A stretch of DNA of 64,000 bases from G963675935 sp963675935 (GTDB lineage: Bacteria; Planctomycetota; Planctomycetia; Pirellulales; Thermoguttaceae), in assembly GCA_963675935.2 (NCBI GenBank), contig CAXXPV010000003.1:1612001-1676000 (forward strand), written 5' to 3'. Below, piece after piece: positions 53,901 to 61,101 of the stretch. Under the pieces are notes generated by a model, which saw only the letters and a list, made by a program, of their open reading frames with translations, was not told the DNA's origin and searched no databases. The translations under genes were made by a program, and so were the position numbers. Numbering within the stretch: the first letter of the stretch is position 1; each line of letters begins with the position of its first letter.

Positions 53901-56900
53901 GAATATCCGGCTGCGAGGATCTTTCCGTCCGATTGGATCGCCAGGCCATAGAGGGCGTCGGGATGTCCGCTGATGTCGAATATCTTTTCGCCGTCGCCGT
54001 CGAATGTGGTGTCGAGTACACCCTCGGCGGTGTAGCGGGCCAAGGCGCAATTGGTGTTGGTCCCGCCGGAGTAACCCGCCAAAATGATCTTGTTGTCCGA
54101 TTGCAGCGCTATCGCGTAGGCGTAGTCGTCGTTTCCGAGATTCGTAATCACCTTGCCATCGCCATTCTCGCCGAAGCTCGTGTCGAGATCGCCCGCAGTT
54201 GTGAAGCGGGCCAGCGCGAAATCGTTGTAGGTGATGTATGAGCCGCTCCACTTGTAGCCTCCCACGACGATTTTTCCGGTCGATTGGATCGCCACCGTGC
54301 AGGCGTAGTCCTGGTTGCCGAAATCCACGATGGCCTTGCCGCCCGTGCCGAAATTGTCGGTGTCGAGACTGCCGTTAACGTTGTAACGAGCCAAGGCAAA
54401 ATCGTAGTTTGTGCCGTTGCTGGCATAGCCCGCCGCGACGATCTTGCCGTCCGATTGGATCGCCAACGCGCGGACAAAATCGCTGCTGCCGAAATCCGTG
54501 ACCACCTTGCCGTCTGTGTCGAAGGATGAGTCGAGCGTTCCGTCGGAGTTGTAACGCGCCAATAGAAAATTATAATTGTAGGTTCCCGCGACGACGATGC
54601 GGCCGTCCGATTGGATCGCCACTGCTTGGATGAAATCGTTGCCGCCGAGGTCGGTGAGCGCGTGGCCCATGTTTCCGAAGTTGCCGTCCAGCTCGCCGCT
54701 GGGCCAATAACGAACGAGGCATAAATCATTGTTGCTGCTGCCACCGACGACGATTTTGCCGTCCGATTGGATCGCCACGGCCTTCGCGGATTCCGCGCTG
54801 CCGAGGTCCGTCGTCACGATGCCGCCAACACCGAAAGTGGTGTCGAGCGTGCCGTCGGCCAGGTAGCGGATCACGCAGATGTCGCCGCCGACTGTCCCGA
54901 CCATGACGATCTTACCGTCTGACTGGATGGCGACGTTCTGACCCGTGTCGTTGCCGTCGGAGAGGTTGGTTGTAACTAAACCGCTTGAGCCAAAGGTCAC
55001 GTCGAACGCCCCGGCCGTGCCGCCGGTTGCATACGTGCCGTCCTCGTCAGTCGCCGTGGCGGTGATCGAGTAATCGCCGTCGTCGGCATAGACGTGGGCG
55101 ACCGACGACGGATCGCCCGAGACGGTTTGCGTGTTGCCGTCGCCCCAGTTGATCGTCCAGCTTGTGATCGTGTCGTCGCCGGGATCGCTTGCGGAAAGGT
55201 TCAGCACGTAGGCCAGTCCTTCGTTGACCAGCCCGCTGCCGCCGATGGTCAAATAGGGAGCGACGTTTTTGACCGCAATCGTTTTGCTGGAAACGCCGGT
55301 GTAGGTGTCATCCTCGTCGGTCACGTCAAGGGTAATTGTGACACTGCTTGCGTCGTCGGCATAAATGTGCGTCACTTGCCGATTGGCCGCCGCGACATCG
55401 GCCGCAGTGTACGTGTTGCTCTGGCCATCGCCCCAGTGGACCGTGTAACTCGTCACCTCGTCATCGCCGGGATCGACCACGGGATTCAACGTCAGCGTGT
55501 AGGGCGAGCCTTCCGTTGCTTCATAAAGACTGCCGTCCATCAACGCGGCCACTTCCTCGGCCGTGATCGCACGATCATAGATTCGCACATCGTCGATCTT
55601 ACCGTCGAAACTGTAATGGTCGGGGTATCCTGCCCAACCGGGACCGTAGGGATAGATCGTTCCAATGGCAAGCGGCGTATGCGAGTCGCCGGTTACCGGA
55701 ATGCCCGCCGCAAGCGAGTGGGTGCCGCGGGCAGCCATCGCTCCATCAACGTAGATGGTCATCACTTTTGAACTGTCCACCGTCGCCACAACACTATGCC
55801 AGCCGTTGGCCGACAAAGCGTTGGTGGTTGTCAGGCCGGCAGCAGTTGTGGTAGACAATCGGAACGTGACCCGTCTTTGAGAATCAATCGCCAACCAATA
55901 GTTGTATTCTCCCGAGCCGTTCCACGGTTTTGAGATGATGAAGCCGGGCGTCGTTTCCGTGGAATCGACGTAGACCCACGCGCTCAAGGTCAATTCGTCG
56001 GTGCCTCCCATGTATTTTAACGTGGTGTTGTCTGAGACTTGAATATAGTCGTTGACTCCATCGAGATCGACTGCACCGTCAAACCGTCCGCCACTAGTCC
56101 AAGCTGCCCCATTGTACAGTGTGCCAGAAAAACCATTGCCGCTCGAATCCGAGGCTGTTGTTCCACTCGATTCATCCAATTTCCAACAGCCGACAAGTCC
56201 CTCGCCGTCTACGGTCACATCCGGCGCGACATTATTGACAGTCACGGGAAACGTGACCGTGGCGGTGCGGCTGCTGCTGTCGGTGGCCGTGGCCACAAGC
56301 GAGTAAGTTTGCGTGCCGTCGGCGTAGGTGTGCGCCGCCGAAGTCGCGCTGCCGGCGAGCGAATCGGTCACGCCGTCCTGCCAGTTGACGCTCCAACTGG
56401 CGAGCGTGACGGTGGACGACAGGTTAAGCGTGTACGAGGTTCCTTCATCGACCGAGGCGTTGCCCGAGGCCAAAACATAGGGCGCGACGGCCGCGTCACC
56501 GGCGACCAACGCGCCAGCGGTGACCGTCGTGTTACCGCTGTAGGTGTTCGTGCCGGTTAGCACGAGAGAGCCGCTGCCCGTTTTTGTGAGACTGCCCGTA
56601 CCGCTGATGACGCCGCTGAAGGTCAGATTATCGGAGCGATTAAAGACAAAAATGCCATTGTCGATCACGTTGCCCGCAATGCTGCCGCTGGTGCCCCCCG
56701 CCCCGACTTGTAGCGTGCCTGCGCTGATCGTCGTACCACCGGTGTAGGTGTTGTTGGCCGAGAGAGTCAGCGTGCCGGAGCCTGCCTTGATAAGGCTACC
56801 GCTGCCGGAAATGACGCTGGCCAGTTGCACGTTGTTGCCGTTCGTGTTTAGAGTTAACTCTCTCCCGCTGGTGATGGCGATCAATCGGCTGGAGACGTCT

Positions 56901-58081
56901 TGGGTGTTGCCGCTGGCCCATTTCAGCGTCCCTCCGACACCACTGTCAGCAAGACCGATGCTGCCGGTGCTTCCGAGGCCACCGTTGACGAACGAGACGG
57001 TGCCGCCCTCGCCGTGGATATACGTGCCGTGCGTGTAATTGTTGGAACCGTTGTTGAGAACCAATGTTCCCCAGCAGTTTTTATACACGAAGCCGGGCCC
57101 GGTAAGGAGATTGTTGACGACAAAGGTGTCGCCGCGAAAGAAGATCAATCCGCCATTGTTTTCAAATATGACATCCCCTTGCCCTACCGAACCGGCGCTG
57201 GCCCCCCATTCACCCACAATGATCGCGTCGAGGCTGCCGCCGTTGCCGCGGATTGTGGTGACGCCGGCATAGGTGTTGTTGGCACACAAGCTCAAATACC
57301 CGCTTCCTCGCTTCTCCACGCCGCCTTCGCCCGAGATCACGCTATGCAATAAGACATTGTAGTTGCCATTGGTGTCCAGAATTGCCGTCTTGCCGCTGCC
57401 GATGGCACCGAAGCGGCTTGAAATATCCTGCGTGTTGCCATAGGCCCATTGCAGCGCGCCGCCGTCAAAGGTGATCGTCCCGGTGGTGCCTAGACCGCCG
57501 CTAACGAACGACAACGTGCCGGCGCTGAGGGTCGTTCCGCCGGCGTAGGTGTTTGCGCCGGTGAGAACCAATGTGCCATTGCCGGTTTTCGCAAGACTGC
57601 CGCTGCCGGAAAGGACGCCGGAATCGGTCAAGGACGTGCTTGCGGCGACACTAAAGGTGTTTGAACCACTTAAAGTGGTATCCAAAGAAATCGTCGATCC
57701 GGTCGCGCCCGTATCAACGGTAATGCCGCTGGTGAGCGTGATGGCGTTTCCGGCCAACGAGAAATTGTCATCGGCGAACTCGATTGAGGCGAACGACATG
57801 CCTGCGGTATAGTCGTTTTGGGTTGCGGTGCGCGTCGTGCCCGAGAAGACGAGCGAATCGCCGGCGACCGGGGCGGTGTCGTTCGACCAGTTGGCGGCCG
57901 TCATCCAGTTGTTGTCGGCGCCGCCGCCGTCCCAGGTACAAACGGAGAGCAATGCTCGTTCTTCCAAGGGTTCGATGGCAAATGTTCGTCGTTGTTGCCG
58001 CGCCTGACGATTTCTCTGCGTCTCACGACGGCCGAAGCCCAAGGATTCTCGGATGCTTTCCCAAAGAGACCGCTTTTCCAT
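44903..58081 (-). CDS. Giant multidomain surface protein with C-terminal nuclease-like toxin domain (4392 aa)
   Basis: ATG at 58081 after GGAAGG, as in locus 1. Order: IEPLEERALLS at 36-46; autotransporter-type beta repeats to about 590; PKD-like domain; LamG/concanavalin-like domain (about 690-870, CWKLDESSGTTASDSSGN ... GKIDDVRIYDRAI); two PKD domains (HWGDGQSNTY, NWGDGNTQTV); 14 delta-60-type repeats (about 1030-1815, VAIQSDGKIVVAG); several Ig/PKD-like domains; about 1,300 residues of Ser/Gly/Tyr-rich repeats (about 2550-3750); and a conserved spacer. The end carries a hydrophobic pretoxin-like stretch and a domain with GVGADVVF...VLQREAK (Asp4293, Glu4308, Lys4310), resembling a PD-(D/E)XK nuclease core. 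No RHS repeats. Likely exported and cell-surface. The toxin call rests on position, motif and the adjacent small gene. Confidence 0.88.
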   Translation of the reverse strand: MEKRSLWESIRESLGFGRRETQRNRQARQQRRTFAIEPLEERALLSVCTWDGGGADNNWMTAANWSNDTAPVAGDSLVFSGTTRTATQNDYTAGMSFASIEFADDNFSLAGNAITLTSGITVDTGATGSTISLDTTLSGSNTFSVAASTSLTDSGVLSGSGSLAKTGNGTLVLTGANTYAGGTTLSAGTLSFVSGGLGTTGTITFDGGALQWAYGNTQDISSRFGAIGSGKTAILDTNGNYNVLLHSVISGEGGVEKRGSGYLSLCANNTYAGVTTIRGNGGSLDAIIVGEWGASAGSVGQGDVIFENNGGLIFFRGDTFVVNNLLTGPGFVYKNCWGTLVLNNGSNNYTHGTYIHGEGGTVSFVNGGLGSTGSIGLADSGVGGTLKWASGNTQDVSSRLIAITSGRELTLNTNGNNVQLASVISGSGSLIKAGSGTLTLSANNTYTGGTTISAGTLQVGAGGTSGSIAGNVIDNGIFVFNRSDNLTFSGVISGTGSLTKTGSGSLVLTGTNTYSGNTTVTAGALVAGDAAVAPYVLASGNASVDEGTSYTLNLSSTVTLASWSVNWQDGVTDSLAGSATSAAHTYADGTQTYSLVATATDSSSRTATVTFPVTVNNVAPDVTVDGEGLVGCWKLDESSGTTASDSSGNGFSGTLYNGAAWTSGGRFDGAVDLDGVNDYIQVSDNTTLKYMGGTDELTLSAWVYVDSTETTPGFIISKPWNGSGEYNYWLAIDSQRRVTFRLSTTTAAGLTTTNALSANGWHSVVATVDSSKVMTIYVDGAMAARGTHSLAAGIPVTGDSHTPLAIGTIYPYGPGWAGYPDHYSFDGKIDDVRIYDRAITAEEVAALMDGSLYEATEGSPYTLTLNPVVDPGDDEVTSYTVHWGDGQSNTYTAADVAAANRQVTHIYADDASSVTITLDVTDEDDTYTGVSSKTIAVKNVAPYLTIGGSGLVNEGLAYVLNLSASDPGDDTITSWTINWGDGNTQTVSGDPSSVAHVYADDGDYSITATATDEDGTYATGGTAGAFDVTFGSSGLVTTNLSDGNDTGQNVAIQSDGKIVMVGTVGGDICVIRYLADGTLDTTFGVGGIVTTDLGSAESAKAVAIQSDGKIVVGGSSNNDLCLVRYWPSGELDGNFGNMGHALTDLGGNDFIQAVAIQSDGRIVVAGTYNYNFLLARYNSDGTLDSSFDTDGKVVTDFGSSDFVRALAIQSDGKIVAAGYASNGTNYDFALARYNVNGSLDTDNFGTGGKAIVDFGNQDYACTVAIQSTGKIVVGGYKWSGSYITYNDFALARFTTAGDLDTSFGENGDGKVITNLGNDDYAYAIALQSDNKIILAGYSGGTNTNCALARYTAEGVLDTTFDGDGEKIFDISGHPDALYGLAIQSDGKILAAGYSNDGNDADFVLARLSGTNGALDATFGTNGVTTTNIAGGSDQALSVAIQSDGKLVVVGNAENGDFNIVRYNADGSLDATFDTDGIATTDFNNAEDHATSVTIQSNGKIVVAGYVYDGGDYDFALARYNTDGSLDTTFGTGGKVVTGLAGYDDFAYSMVILQNDAIVVAGNSYNSSGNSDFALARYDADGTHDEDDFGVGGFVLTDFGGYDDFAKAAAIQSDGKIVVAGGSSNGTHSEFVLARYNADGTPDDDFGVDGLATVLFAGSSNIAYAVAIQSDGKIVAAGSVYDGSDYDFALARCNANGTPDAGFSADGMTTADYAGGNDYANALSIQSDGKIVISGSASNGGNNDFALARYETNGDLDTVFGAAGLVTTDFHLGSDCAYGMAIQPDGKIVAVGQAYNGIQSNDFALARYLPGVVGTSVAVGYPTISEEATASATETNGSSVKLSVYGEDDCGESNLTYLWAVASKPAGAPDPVFSINGGDARNTLVAFGQAGDYEFTVTITDADGLSVTSDVVSVTVVQTLTSVVVTPETTTDLNAGDTQQFTAVARDQFGIDIPSQSFTWAANSKGTIESTSSTTALYTAPKDTSAIVEVVATVQGTSVSGSVAVSVVNERPTVAVDEDDVKIAAKFSFTQIDEDTYSNKEGTLTVLGDDDAGESHLKYHWTVALLSDDATLPEGWFSLSNSNDITNNDAKSTPITFRSAGLYRFTVTITDDEGLTPIGANEGSFDNIVYVQVAQTLTSIELTPAELTQALDAGDTQQFTAIAYDQFGDELIEQPTFDWTVTAEGSAAVGEIDDGFYTAPNITSSNTITVTSGDVSDEVDVVIINSAPTVATAASGSMDSDGLTAALSVWGDDDAGESNLVYSWTVISTPEGATTPTLSGATNGTNDASDVTATFTSLGSYTFRVTITDDGGLYTTSDMVTVTVDQVLTTITLSPLTPTVTIGSTQQFTATGYDQFVDVAHPLGHILTTPPDYTWSVISGSITDGGLYTPPNASMPERVTVECDGVSASTTILIVSALPTTTAQIGDTTIEAKWEQSLGSPNTGGTRDQHKDEATGNISFFVDNGNFRVVVNMTSYDNKPGYVTEPTNHFMPVTLTDSDTGTITPSSIVTSWTVGSTTYEATESNTYRRTIDYYDLGSGTWEYIEHWTSSYTITTTATTAGTTVAYATTTGLFNYTFTAGGNTTNSNYTCVVVGSAAATATGWSQTTSSSNTVANNSASGSGSRSGSGSTVWSYSSTSPYSSDPVEGSATNSGSGSLSYGYSLGYTQNSGSWSYSGSASNTKAATNHYSYSGSGVSTANSGSETVNESGGDHSSYLYTTYYTLPSNGAWQFTGGSGGSTGSDSSSYSYSGYGFYESSGDGEYIYGRYDENGLDTTSYDYSITATCSSTAWSESGSRYDAEGGNSHYEYSNASGVGGSGTYADASAEFNEDEGWESGGSLSESGRDDDSYHYDTYYTLDSDRTWQTAGGASDSSNIWHDTAGWSEGSGETHSAYAGFGLYWSSGSGQTMNGTFTESGSDNSTYSYRTDSTYSAARGWLGSSSDHRNEREWGASHYTYAGNGNYSDSGTGSNSGVWHSAGTLAESGSDHSDYDYTTNYALDEDGSWQAASGSGESHSSGESHWSYSGTSGSCTYSYAADGGTISGTFAESGSDNTAYNYSTSAACASGEWSESGSGWESEDGNSHYSYSGSCSTAAKLWGDYTWTAHGLLSESGHDDSSYNYITNYDLDESGAWQAGSGSGSSSGSGATHLGFESYSGTGSGNTYSTPSYYAGSLSGTLSHYQSDNTSYDYSTSATCTAGEWSESGSGSSTESGSAHYSFAGAGSYTRYPTTGTLTENGSATESYDYAKYYDLDADGNWLTSSGSGGSSGSGSTHSSYAGACSTWSSSFAYDSNSYSLSGTSDESGFDDTSYEFETSAVYSPEWGDWTETGTRTASGSGGASQSYTATDDYSYSTLTGAASASGSNATSYSFTKNAELDCAGQWQFASGSATASGSGESHRSRSASGSHDFDNPIDGGTATVPGTLDVSGSDHSSYDYTEHYELAPDDRWLAAGGTGATAGSGSTVWSYSSVSGSYTQGGNYETPVTLTLDGSDHATYTYSTAAACHNGLWTETGTASATDSGSTSYSYSGSGSYTHAIGGGTINGTVSQSGGGQSSYNYTKTSVLNPDNTWTIRTGVGSASGSASDHWSYSGSGEYSRSDSYGPYYFVEGTISESGSANQSTAYRTTSIIDESGYWLKWGRGSESDDSNSVYSYSGSGTCSSTSSSGSYNWSQSASFSEDGSGQYSTEHTEEWNLPSTWGWTRTRASDSASGSSESSFGYSYSGSGCVGMVDYHLIDETESASAHYAAATQYAKETTEWYDEGVWVKDGYELTTKTSSGDASHSRNFSPDNWYYHNTWYEDAFDCVATTTTTYVAGVSPTTTSTYANHIAGLCNSAFYVTHFGNNGEYDYGQLGTAYDKMLTTSGNGDGYSNVYCNHDSGIWNIPYSGSYQSVVFGSSPAAGFSSGVTHSGPLNVSSMSYDFVYSQPGGPSWDYTLTDSTLKSLKTQASWMTTVTPIYYNWSAAMPPALGVLTWGDAEVMGTANRNVNGAVVPWSAPSHYATARYFAIPLHEPDGSGTGVAQVAPQNLSLNAAAVDMVFAAEATESQSNGGAPPVPEIPTQGSLSAFGGRSLRTSAFKQMINDMEDVKEAANNHLEVSQAFAGGMVTGAKAVVNGTATAVYSVVTLGLTDEQIKLLEVTKQDRDNGYNTAVAIATASGQVFIAVGTGNISSVLATGGRVAKVASGGLAVFDAAGNAVGVVKGVCDMKQNGPNTENIARVAGGTLGLASNAKALQTLAKSAKEAAVAATLAKNIETLIEDTNKDFRLSKINAETILTKPTGATITKVAGKGGVGADVVFSGNNSAVVLQREAKCMTGGSSAFARELSEVADPRNGQLRNGGELWIQVKDSVTSETIEDWLSEFSKWREGNLTKYKDIELRIVHEDGAIVYSGSVK
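46900..50450 (-). repeat. Ser/Gly/Tyr-rich coding repeats of giant protein 2
   Basis: Repeated protein pattern of about 60-75 residues: YSGSGSY..., GTLSESGSDHSSYDYTTxY, LDxDGxWxxxSGSG. The DNA copies have diverged, unlike the 207-bp array of locus 1. The same repeat type occurs at about 4200-6700 in the RHS-bearing protein. Confidence 0.7.
52640..54995 (-). repeat. Delta-60-type repeats, 14 copies (about 168 bp each)
   Basis: Each unit reads like VAIQSDGKIVVAGxxxxGxxxDFALARYNxDGxLDxxFGxxGxVxTDFG, in pieces that vary. I count 14 QSDGKIV-type motifs. Such repeats form beta-propeller-like modules in myxobacterial and planctomycete surface proteins. Confidence 0.8.
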
Positions 58082-58162
58082 GAAAATGACCTTCCAACCT
58101 AAGATCGTTTGATGTTATCTAAAAATAGCGAGGCGGCGCAGGCTGTGAAATATAAGCAAACT

Positions 58163-58476
58163 CACTGCTGTCCCATCAAAACATTTCTATTTTGCAGTAA
58201 ACCATTCTTGCTCAATGCGTTACGTCATAAATCAAGTTTACTCGATCTCAATTCGTCTGAGAGTAAACGCTTGTAGGTGGGCAAATAGGATAACGCTGGG
58301 TACTGATTTTACTTAAAAAATGGCTCTGTTTCTGAAAATATTCAACAAAATGTGTTTGTCAATATCAACAAGAAAACGCGTGTTTTGCGCTGTTTTCATG
58401 GATTTTTCAACCAAATTACAATACCCATAACCCTAAGTCCTTATGGAGACTTGGGATAAGATGGGACAGCAGTGTG
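58163..58476. mobile_element. MITE-like insertion (314 bp) upstream of giant gene 2
   Basis: Inverted ends CACTGCTGTCCCATC (58163-58177) and GATGGGACAGCAGTG (58460-58474), flanked by the direct repeat gcaaact at 58156-58162 and 58477-58483. No ORF inside, AT-rich. Removing the element and one duplication puts the conserved box 111 bp from the start codon, exactly as in locus 1. The ends remind me of IS4-type elements (unverified). Confidence 0.75.
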
Positions 58477-58512
58477 GCAAACTAGAAAGCGTGATAGCCG
58501 GCTTTCTTGGAT

Positions 58513-58562
58513 GTAAAACATCAGCCCTCTATAATAGAGTGGGGAGAAAAGTGTGAAAATGT
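58513..58562 (-). promoter_or_regulatory. Conserved 50-bp box between sigma factor and giant gene (locus 2)
   Basis: Plus strand AAAACATCAGCCCTCTATAA then TAGAGTGGGGAGAAAAGTG and TGAAAATG. Matches 21697-21746 with few changes. Lies just downstream of the sigma gene stop and 111 bp (MITE removed) before the giant ORF. Confidence 0.5.
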
Positions 58563-58603
58563 GGCGCGAAATCTTTGGCGATTGCGCGGAATTTCCAAAA
58601 TTC

Positions 58604-59365
58604 TTATCGCGGCTTCCTCGGCAGAGGGGAGTCACGAAGCGAGACGCCATCATTGCTTAGCCCCAGTCTCTTCGTCAACGCCTGCCACTTTCGCTTCAGC
58701 CGATGATAGCGCCACCGGACTTCATGCGAGGTCAAGCCAAGCGCGGCGGCGATTTTCTTGAACGGCTCCCCCAAGAAAAGCCGGCGATAGAAGACCTCGT
58801 AGTTCTCCGACGATGTCCGCCGCCGCAGTTCCGCCAAAGCATTGTCCAGTTGCCCACACATCTCCTTCACGAGACACTCGTCGTCTGGTCCGAGGTCCGG
58901 CGAGGCCAACATAAGGCTTTCGATTGGAGATGGTTCCTGTGCCAAAGGCAGGGCCTCTCGGCGCGCTGTCCGACCGGCTTGCCGCAGCGTCAGGCCGACC
59001 AACCAGGAAGAGAAGTCGCCTCGGATGTGCCCGTCCGCCAGTTTCGTCATCTGGGCCACGATCTCCATCCATATTTCTTGGCTGATGTCGTCCAATTGGG
59101 AGGTATGGCAAGACATACTGCTCACACGCCCTACCAACGGCTTGTACTGTCTGTAAAAACAGTTCCACGCCTGCTCCAGCCTTGGCGTTATCGACTGCCT
59201 GCTCCCGAGGCATTGGAGGTAAGCCCGCACGTCCGAGATGGCCGTCGGCAATGGCTCGAAAGGCGGCAGAAAGCCTGAAACATCCTGGACCGCAACGACC
59301 GTGGCAACCGACGCATAATCAGGCAGGCACCATAGAACGATGCTCTCAAGCGGCGCGTTCCTCAC
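58604..59365 (-). CDS. ECF-like sigma-70 factor of locus 2
   Basis: 253 aa from a GTG at 59365 (RNAPLESIVLWCLPDYASVATVV). An N-terminal 75-residue extension (SGFLPPFEPLPTAISDVRAYLQCLG) precedes sigma-2 (FYRQYKPLVGRVSS, LDDISQEIWMEIVAQMTKLAD, FSSWLVGLTLRQAGRTARRE). Sigma-4 follows (LRRRTSSENYEVFYRRLFLGEPFKKIAAALGLTSHEVRWRYHRLKRKW). It is the intact paralogue of 21790-22599, and the upstream 140 bp match as well, so the whole unit was duplicated. No anti-sigma gene is seen. It probably directs RNA polymerase to a small set of promoters; the giant gene directly downstream is the obvious candidate target (inference). Confidence 0.88.
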   Translation of the reverse strand: MRNAPLESIVLWCLPDYASVATVVAVQDVSGFLPPFEPLPTAISDVRAYLQCLGSRQSITPRLEQAWNCFYRQYKPLVGRVSSMSCHTSQLDDISQEIWMEIVAQMTKLADGHIRGDFSSWLVGLTLRQAGRTARREALPLAQEPSPIESLMLASPDLGPDDECLVKEMCGQLDNALAELRRRTSSENYEVFYRRLFLGEPFKKIAAALGLTSHEVRWRYHRLKRKWQALTKRLGLSNDGVSLRDSPLPRKPR

Positions 59366-59398
59366 AATCTATCCCATCGCGTGTCTTGTGTAGGCGAA

Positions 59399-59599
59399 TC
59401 AAAGAAGTCGAGAGATAGCGGTAGCGTATATTTGTAATTGCATTCCGCGCCGAAAACCGGACACCGAATTCATTGAGGGGGTTCGGGGCATTCTCTCAAG
59501 ATTGAGCAGAATGCGTCTGTAGAACATCATGGCTTTGGGGCGAACTTCCATCACGCCCCAATGTGAAATTGCGTCGATGGCTTTCTTGACATCGGCCAT
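59399..59599 (-). CDS. Small hypothetical protein (66 aa)
   Basis: MADVKKAIDAISHWGVMEVRPKAMMFYRRILLNLE..., ATG at 59599 with AAGGGAAG upstream. The last 20 residues (MQLQIYATAISRLL) are also encoded at 25380-25440 before the locus-1 sigma gene, so that end belongs to the duplicated unit. It may be a fragment of a larger gene. 59600-60018 shows nothing else. Confidence 0.35.
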   Translation of the reverse strand: MADVKKAIDAISHWGVMEVRPKAMMFYRRILLNLERMPRTPSMNSVSGFRRGMQLQIYATAISRLL

Positions 59600-60018
59600 G
59601 CTTCCCTTGCCAACAGTCTGCTCGATGTTGCACCACTTTGGCGAAGCCGGAAACGACGGGCCAGCGAGACACGACAAGGCAAGACAATCGCACATAAGCC
59701 CCCTTCACGCAAAAAATGTTGGAATCTCAACACCAGCGCGGCATTGAAGCAAAGTTGCCCGCTTTCATTGCCCGTAAAAAAAGCAGAAAGCAGAAAGCAT
59801 CTTAGCTTTAAAAGATTTTCCCAATGGGGATGTCGTGATTGTGTAACTTGCAGTGCGGTAATGCAAATGCCGGCCGAAAAACGTAGCAAGGGACGGTTGT
59901 CGCCCGCCTTGTACATGAATAAAGAAGGGCGTTTAAGAAGCAGTTGGGGGTCAAAGATTTTGACTTTTTATCGGATCGAACTATATTTATGTTGAGTACC
60001 ACCTATAGGCTGGTTGCC

Positions 60019-60492
60019 ATGCGCACTTTATTGTTCTTTCTTCTGCTTGCCCAATACAGCGAAGCCAAACCGGCCGACAACAAGCCCAATCTGCCCGCGT
60101 TCCAAGTTGAGGACACGTTTATCAACTGTGCCAAGAATCGTAGTTGGGCTGTGTCAAAAACTCGGAACAAACCGACGGATAGCGATTCCGTCATAAGAGT
60201 GGTGCTTACGAACCCGGTTCCCGCAGGGATGCAGGCTGTCCGCTTTGCCTTTTACGCTGGGCACCTGTTCGAGATCGAGGTGTATGGACGAGACAATTTC
60301 CTGGAAACGGACATTGTGAAAACGGCCAGGATCGCTTTCGGGCCTGAACACTCCGTCATCCGCCGAGACGGCCACACCTGCTTCGGCTGGGCCGGGCAAA
60401 AGAACCAGTCGGCAACCATCATTAAGATGGCTGACGGACAGGGCGTGTTTACCTTGACAGATCCCATAGTCAGATCACTCGCTCAACGGTAG
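60019..60492 (+). CDS. Small exported protein of unknown function (157 aa)
   Basis: ATG at 60019 gives a clear signal peptide (MRTLLFFLLLAQYSEA, cleavage likely after SEA). The longer frame from 59944 hides it. Mature part: FQVEDTFINCAKNRSWAVSKTRN, VIRVVLTNPVPAGMQAVRFAFYAGHLFEIEVYG, HTCFGWAGQKNQSATIIKMADGQGVFTLTDP. It looks like a compact beta domain. The two Cys could pair. No family recognised; it stands alone between locus 2 and the IS remnants. Confidence 0.65.
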   Translation: MRTLLFFLLLAQYSEAKPADNKPNLPAFQVEDTFINCAKNRSWAVSKTRNKPTDSDSVIRVVLTNPVPAGMQAVRFAFYAGHLFEIEVYGRDNFLETDIVKTARIAFGPEHSVIRRDGHTCFGWAGQKNQSATIIKMADGQGVFTLTDPIVRSLAQR

Positions 60493-61101
60493 TGCCTATG
60501 GGTGGTATCTTGCTAAGATTCTTGTCTTGTGTACTGACGCGACTTTGCACTTGACGACTTGCAACTGACTGTTGGACTGAGAACGCAACAGCAAGCAAGC
60601 CAAGCGTTTAAGTGCGGTTCTGAGTAAAGCTTCGTCCAACCCGTCAGCGCAGGGTTTTTGCCGGGAAGTGGTCTACTCCGACGAGGGGGGCTGGAGATTG
60701 CAAGCTGGCCGACGATGGCCAACGTCAGGATGTGTCGGCGGTCGATGGAGATGCGGCTTGCTCTGCCAGTGCCGCACGCCGTTCGGGAGAAAGATTCCAG
60801 GGCAAAAACTGCTGAATGTCCTCGGGCGATTTCCCGCCGGCCGCCGCACAACTCTCGAAGTACTGTTTTGGTTCAGCGTGAAATGGAAACGTCGATTGCT
60901 GAGTTAAGGATCGTTAAGACATGAAAGTTGTTTGGTAGTGCCTTGGATTTTGCGCATTGATGTTGTAAGCGAGGGAGGTGGACGGCAGCGTGGCCGCCGC
61001 CCATGCCTCGCTCACAACCCCTAGGTCGGCGCTCGGGTTGGTTCCCACCAGAGCCCTATCCTCCGCCCAGGCCGTTTACCATCGTAGCCGAGTTTCAGCC
61101 G

